Assembly: GCA_963697455.1 (NCBI GenBank)
Contig: CAVOOI010000035.1
Coordinates: 124,001-188,000, forward strand
DNA length: 64,000 nucleotides
Direction of reading: 5' to 3'
Origin: JAFEDN01 sp963697455
GTDB taxonomy: Bacteria > Pseudomonadota > Gammaproteobacteria > Coxiellales > Coxiellaceae
Of this stretch, positions 60,500 through 64,000 are shown piece by piece; positions within the stretch are counted from its first letter, which is position 1; every line of letters starts with the position of its first letter. A program made the translations under genes and the position numbers. The notes beneath the pieces are model-generated. The model was not told the origin of the DNA. It ran no database searches and worked only from the letters and a program-made list of their open reading frames with translations.

Positions 60500-61296
60500 T
60501 TCATTATCCTGCAATCGATCCGGTAGCCCTTCGTTTAGGGCCAGTCAATATATACTGGTATGGCGTTATGTATCTATTGAGTTTTATCGCAGCGTGGGGT
60601 TTGGCTAGCTGGAGGGTACATAAACCAGGAGCGCTACTGACGATGACGCAAGTCAGTGATTTAATTTTTTATTGTGCGATTGGTGTAGTGATTGGCGGGC
60701 GCTTAGGGTACGTATTTTTTTATGGCTTGCCTTATTTTATAGCCCATCCCGCGAATATTTTTACGATTTGGCAGGGAGGGATGTCATTTCACGGGGGATT
60801 TATCGGCGTAATATTGGCGTTATTATGGTGTAGTCATCGGTTTAAATGCTCAGTGTGGGACCTGACTGATTTTGTTGCGCCGTTAGTACCAATAGGATTA
60901 GCAGCAGGGCGGATCGGCAATTTTCTTAATCAAGAATTATGGGGCCGTATCACCACAGTACCTTGGGGAATGCTGTTCCCCGCAGCAGGGCCGGAGCCTC
61001 GGCATCCTTCGCAATTATATGAATTTTTTTTAGAAGGGGTGATTCTGTTCGTGATTCTGTGGTGGTTTTCCTCGAAACCCAGGCCGCGCTTTGCGGTTTC
61101 AGCGCTGTTTTTATTGGGTTACGGTGTAGCACGCATCGTGGCAGAATGTTTTCGCCAACCGGATCCACAGTATGGTTTTATCGCTTTTGGTTGGTTGACG
61201 ATGGGCCAGATTTTATCTTTGCCAATGGTTTTGGCAGGAATAATTGCACTGTATGTCATTTATTATCGCCAGAAATTTCCGCCGCATCCGGCGTAA
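60496..61296 (+). CDS. lgt: Prolipoprotein diacylglyceryl transferase
   Basis: Lgt attaches diacylglycerol to the lipobox cysteine of prolipoproteins, such as the PqiC-like lipoprotein at 52.7 kb. The 266-residue membrane protein has YWYGVMYLLSF, GGRLGYVFFYGLPYF, IWQGGMSFHGGFIGV (essential His-Gly region) and the signature AAGRIGNFLNQELWGR. Length is typical. The lgt-thyA order is that of many gammaproteobacteria. Confidence 0.96.
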   Translation: MIHYPAIDPVALRLGPVNIYWYGVMYLLSFIAAWGLASWRVHKPGALLTMTQVSDLIFYCAIGVVIGGRLGYVFFYGLPYFIAHPANIFTIWQGGMSFHGGFIGVILALLWCSHRFKCSVWDLTDFVAPLVPIGLAAGRIGNFLNQELWGRITTVPWGMLFPAAGPEPRHPSQLYEFFLEGVILFVILWWFSSKPRPRFAVSALFLLGYGVARIVAECFRQPDPQYGFIAFGWLTMGQILSLPMVLAGIIALYVIYYRQKFPPHPA

Positions 61297-61312
61297 TGGC
61301 TCCAGGATTTAT

Positions 61313-62107
61313 ATGCAACAATATTTACAGTTTTTAAAATATATTCTAGCTAACGGTGTTCGTAAAAACGATCGTACCGGTACCGGAACCTTCAGTGTGT
61401 TTGGTTATGAGATGCGTTTTGATTTAAATCTAGGGTTTCCACTGGTGACCACCAAAAAAATTCATAACAAAAGTTGGATACACGAATTATTATGGTTTTT
61501 AAGCGGTGAAACCAATATTAAATATTTACAGGAAAATGGCGTCACTATCTGGGATGAGTGGGCCGATGCGGAAGGGAATTTAGGCCCTGTTTACGGCAAG
61601 CAATGGCGGAGCTGGCAATGTGCGGATGGCCGAGTGATTGATCAAATGAGCGAACTAGTCGAGCAGATTCGACGCAATCCCGATTCTCGCCGCTTGATTC
61701 TCAGTGCCTGGAATGTAGGCGATCTAAATCAAATGGCTTTGCCGCCATGTCATTTAATGTTTCAATTTTATGTGGCGGATAACAAATTGTCCTGCAAGTT
61801 GACCCAACGCTCTGCTGATGCTTTTCTAGGTGTACCTTTCAATATAGCCTCTTATTCCTTACTAACGCATTTAATAGCGCAGCAGTGCGATTTGCAACCG
61901 GGCGAATTTATTTGGTCGGGCGGCGATTGCCATATTTATTCAAATCACATCGATGCCGTTAACCAGCAATTGCAACGAACGCTATTGCCATTGCCTACAT
62001 TGCGCATTCATCGCAAAGCCGAATCATTATTCGATTATCGATTTAATGATTTTGAATTCATTAATTATAATCCGCATCCGCTTATCCGTGCGCCCATCGC
62101 CGTGTAA
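61313..62107 (+). CDS. thyA: Thymidylate synthase
   Basis: ThyA methylates dUMP to dTMP using methylene-tetrahydrofolate. The start at 61313 (MQQYLQFLKYILANGV) gives 264 residues, the same as E. coli ThyA, and has AGGA upstream; earlier starts would run into lgt. It shows NDRTGTGTFSVFGYEMRFDL, the catalytic Cys in ALPPCHLMFQFYV (around 146), and the SADAFLGVPFNIASYSLL and HIYSNHI motifs. It lies 16 bp after lgt. Confidence 0.97.
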   Translation: MQQYLQFLKYILANGVRKNDRTGTGTFSVFGYEMRFDLNLGFPLVTTKKIHNKSWIHELLWFLSGETNIKYLQENGVTIWDEWADAEGNLGPVYGKQWRSWQCADGRVIDQMSELVEQIRRNPDSRRLILSAWNVGDLNQMALPPCHLMFQFYVADNKLSCKLTQRSADAFLGVPFNIASYSLLTHLIAQQCDLQPGEFIWSGGDCHIYSNHIDAVNQQLQRTLLPLPTLRIHRKAESLFDYRFNDFEFINYNPHPLIRAPIAV

Positions 62108-62109
62108 TG

Positions 62110-63489
62110 CTATTTAATGCAAATAGTTTTAGCATTGGTAAACTCACGAATTCCCAATTCGCCCAGTTCACGCCCAAATCCGGAATGATTAATACCGCCA
62201 AAAGGTAGGCGCGGATCTGAAGAAACCCGATCGTTAACAAAACAACTGCCGGCGTGAATTCGATTGGCGGCAATTTCTTCGCCGCGTGCGAGGTCCTGGG
62301 TGAAAACTGCTGCCGCTAACCCATACTCACTGTTATTAGCAATGTTAATCGCATCCTCTTCATCTTTAGCATTGATTAATGCAACTACCGGCCCAAAAAT
62401 TTCTTCTTGCATCGCGGGCATATCCGCAGTGATATTTTTTAAAACTGTCGGGGGATAATAAAAGCCGGGTTGCGAGGGAATTTTCCCGCCGGTTACTAAT
62501 GTGGCTCCTTGTTTAATACAAGCTTCAACTTGGCTATGGACGGTGTTGCGCAAATCCGCCCTAGCCAACGGCCCTAAGTCAGTTTCCGGCTGAGTAGGGT
62601 CGCCCATTTTATAGGTTTGCAATTGGTTTAAAATCTGTTTTTCAAATGCTTCACGGACGGCGTCAACGACTATGATACGTTTAGCTGCGATACAGACTTG
62701 GCCTGAATTATTCAGTCGTGAACTGAGACAAGATTGCGCGGCTTGCTCTAGGTCTGCATCTGCGAGCACCAAATACGGATCATTACCGCCTAGTTCAAGG
62801 ACTACTTTCTTTAATGAAGCCGCCGCGGCGCTACCCACGCTACTACCAGCACGCGGACTACCCGTCAAAGTAACACCTTTAACGTGGCGATGATGAATAA
62901 CGTGCGCAGCCGTATCATTATCAATCAGTAGCGTGCGGAATACATTTTCTGGTAATCCCGCGTCCCGGCATAGTTTTTCAATGGCTAATCCCGCCCCCGT
63001 GGAGATCGGTGCATGTTTTAATAACACTGCGTTTCCAGCCATTAAATTAGGTGCGGCAAAACGAAATACCTGCCAGAAAGGAAAATTCCAGGGCATAATC
63101 GCGAAAATAATGCCTAAGGGCCGGTAGACGACATAGCTTTTGGTTTTTTCGGTTTTGACCGGTTGCGCAGCCAGGAATTTTTCTGCGTGGTCAGCATAAT
63201 AATGGCAAACTGTCTGGCACTTCTCAATCTCGGATACACTAAAACGAATCGGTTTACCCATTTCTTGGGTGATGAGTTGAGCATAGCTTGGTTTATTTTT
63301 TTCCAGCAGTTCAGCTATTTTTTTCAGGATTTTGGCGCGCTCGCTAAAGTTGGTTCGGGACCACTGCAGGTAAGCAGAATGCGTAGATTCAATAATGGCG
63401 TCTACGGTGGCTACATCCATGTGTTGATAAGTTTGAATGGGTTGACCAGTGGCGGGGTTGGTAGTTTGAATAGTCATGTTGATAACCAT
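62110..63489 (-). CDS. Aldehyde dehydrogenase family protein (succinate-semialdehyde dehydrogenase-like)
   Basis: The 459-residue NAD(P)-dependent enzyme has PWNFPFWQVFRFAAPNLMAGN, the conserved Glu in LELGGNDP and the catalytic Cys in NNSGQVCIAAKR (around 266), then EEIFGPVVALINAKDEEDA and LPFGGINHSGFGRELG. The sequence is nearest the short (about 455-aa) succinate-semialdehyde dehydrogenase class (Sad/GabD-type), which would feed succinate to the TCA cycle; the substrate is not certain. Start is ATG 63489 or, equally well, ATG 63477. It is convergent with thyA, with 2 bp between stops. Confidence 0.9.
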   Translation of the reverse strand: MVINMTIQTTNPATGQPIQTYQHMDVATVDAIIESTHSAYLQWSRTNFSERAKILKKIAELLEKNKPSYAQLITQEMGKPIRFSVSEIEKCQTVCHYYADHAEKFLAAQPVKTEKTKSYVVYRPLGIIFAIMPWNFPFWQVFRFAAPNLMAGNAVLLKHAPISTGAGLAIEKLCRDAGLPENVFRTLLIDNDTAAHVIHHRHVKGVTLTGSPRAGSSVGSAAAASLKKVVLELGGNDPYLVLADADLEQAAQSCLSSRLNNSGQVCIAAKRIIVVDAVREAFEKQILNQLQTYKMGDPTQPETDLGPLARADLRNTVHSQVEACIKQGATLVTGGKIPSQPGFYYPPTVLKNITADMPAMQEEIFGPVVALINAKDEEDAINIANNSEYGLAAAVFTQDLARGEEIAANRIHAGSCFVNDRVSSDPRLPFGGINHSGFGRELGELGIREFTNAKTICIK

Positions 63490-64000
63490 ATTCCAAAAGC
63501 CTTTTTATAACGTAGTTATCATCCATGGTCAACTTAAGTCTATTATCCCGCTAGAGTTTTCCATTTTTTGAAAAGAGTATTTATCCCAATATATTGATAT
63601 TATCTTTATAAATCAAATAATTAAATTGACTAATTTGCCATGGTAGGCATAATAGTCGAACATTTTGCTCAAGATCAGAAAATGATTTTTAGTCACCAAA
63701 GAACAAAAGCCTTGGATTCTGCTTGAAGTTAAAATGTCGGCGAATAATCATATCAGTAAAAATTTATATCGTTTTCAAGAACAGACCCAGGTTAGTTAAG
63801 ACTTGCACCTCTCTCGGATACAGTCAAAAGCGGAGCAGTGATTGATTCCCCTGTATCTCCACAACAATAAGGGAAAAGACAGCACCAGATCGTGGGTCTG
63901 CTCGGGATGATTGCTGAGGTTGCTGGTGGGGCGACAGTTCGAATTCTCGGAAGTTCGCTGACAGTATTAATCTGGGGTGAAACAGATATAGGACTCCCTC
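63490..64000. other. Right-edge region without an assigned gene
   Basis: From 63520 to 63790 the DNA is AT-rich with only very short frames. A possible plus-strand promoter (TTGACT 63626-63631, 16 bp, CATAAT 63648-63653) points rightward. From about 63810 to the edge the sequence is more GC-rich; one plus frame open to the edge reads VGLLGMIAEVAGGATVRILG and could be the start of a gene, but a structured RNA is equally possible, since CCTGTATCT and AGATATAGG could pair across it. Nothing firm can be called. Confidence 0.3.

Noticed and set aside
63940..63975. tRNA-like T-arm GTTCGAATTC near the right edge
   Set aside because: The flanking bases do not form a T-stem and no acceptor or anticodon stem can be drawn.
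63810..64000. 6S RNA candidate at the right edge
   Set aside because: A few short similarities and one pairing block were seen, but no full-length closing stem could be found within the window, so no RNA gene is called.

Overview
The window looks like the chromosome of a moderately AT-rich gammaproteobacterium, most likely a host-associated member of the order Legionellales. This placement is inferred from gene content: gatCAB, nuo, the metY-rimP-nusA-infB-rbfA-truB block, phenylalanine-4-hydroxylase, and very large ankyrin-like proteins of the kind intracellular bacteria use as effectors. No genus can be fixed from the sequence alone.

Left part (1-18.3 kb): housekeeping DNA. A minus-strand gene cut by the left edge carries a class II nucleotidyltransferase (CCA-adding/poly(A) polymerase type) head motif after a long charged, disordered N-terminus; it seems frameshifted near its start. 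gatB follows on the minus strand and is split by a one-base frameshift. A DUF2141-type exported protein, gatC and gatA read the other way. A repeat-rich gap with nested palindromes separates these from nuoJKLMN, the membrane arm of complex I, whose nuoA-I genes are absent here. A self-contained orphan gene (332 aa) with its own strong promoter and terminator precedes initiator tRNA-Met and the rimP-nusA-infB-rbfA-truB translation and transcription block.

Middle (18.4-33.1 kb): two tandem paralogous genes encoding cytosolic-looking proteins of 2286 and 2281 residues with scattered degenerate ankyrin-like units and nearly identical upstream regions. Between them lie a small exported protein and an IS4-like MITE. 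This is the most distinctive part of the window.

33-53 kb: conserved and accessory genes in short operons: a 14-TM MFS exporter, radA, a glycine-zipper protein, glyA-nrdR-nusB-phhA, a second MFS exporter with an XRE/S24-like regulator and a polytopic membrane protein, SDR-anmK, kup, a small exported protein, msrA-terC, and a four-gene Mla/Mce lipid transport operon. Several intergenic gaps hold MITEs and palindromes.

53.3-57.5 kb is a small accessory island bounded by a diverged duplicate of the 3' end of the Mla-operon lipoprotein gene. It carries an orphan XRE antitoxin-like gene and an AlbA_2/RecG-like protein with an 11-bp tandem repeat in its reading frame, and an ISAs1-family element with a 10-bp target duplication interrupts the duplicated copy. 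The window ends with a pRiA4b ORF-3-like protein, parDE, TauE/SafE-lgt-thyA and an aldehyde dehydrogenase; the last 500 bases have no assigned gene.
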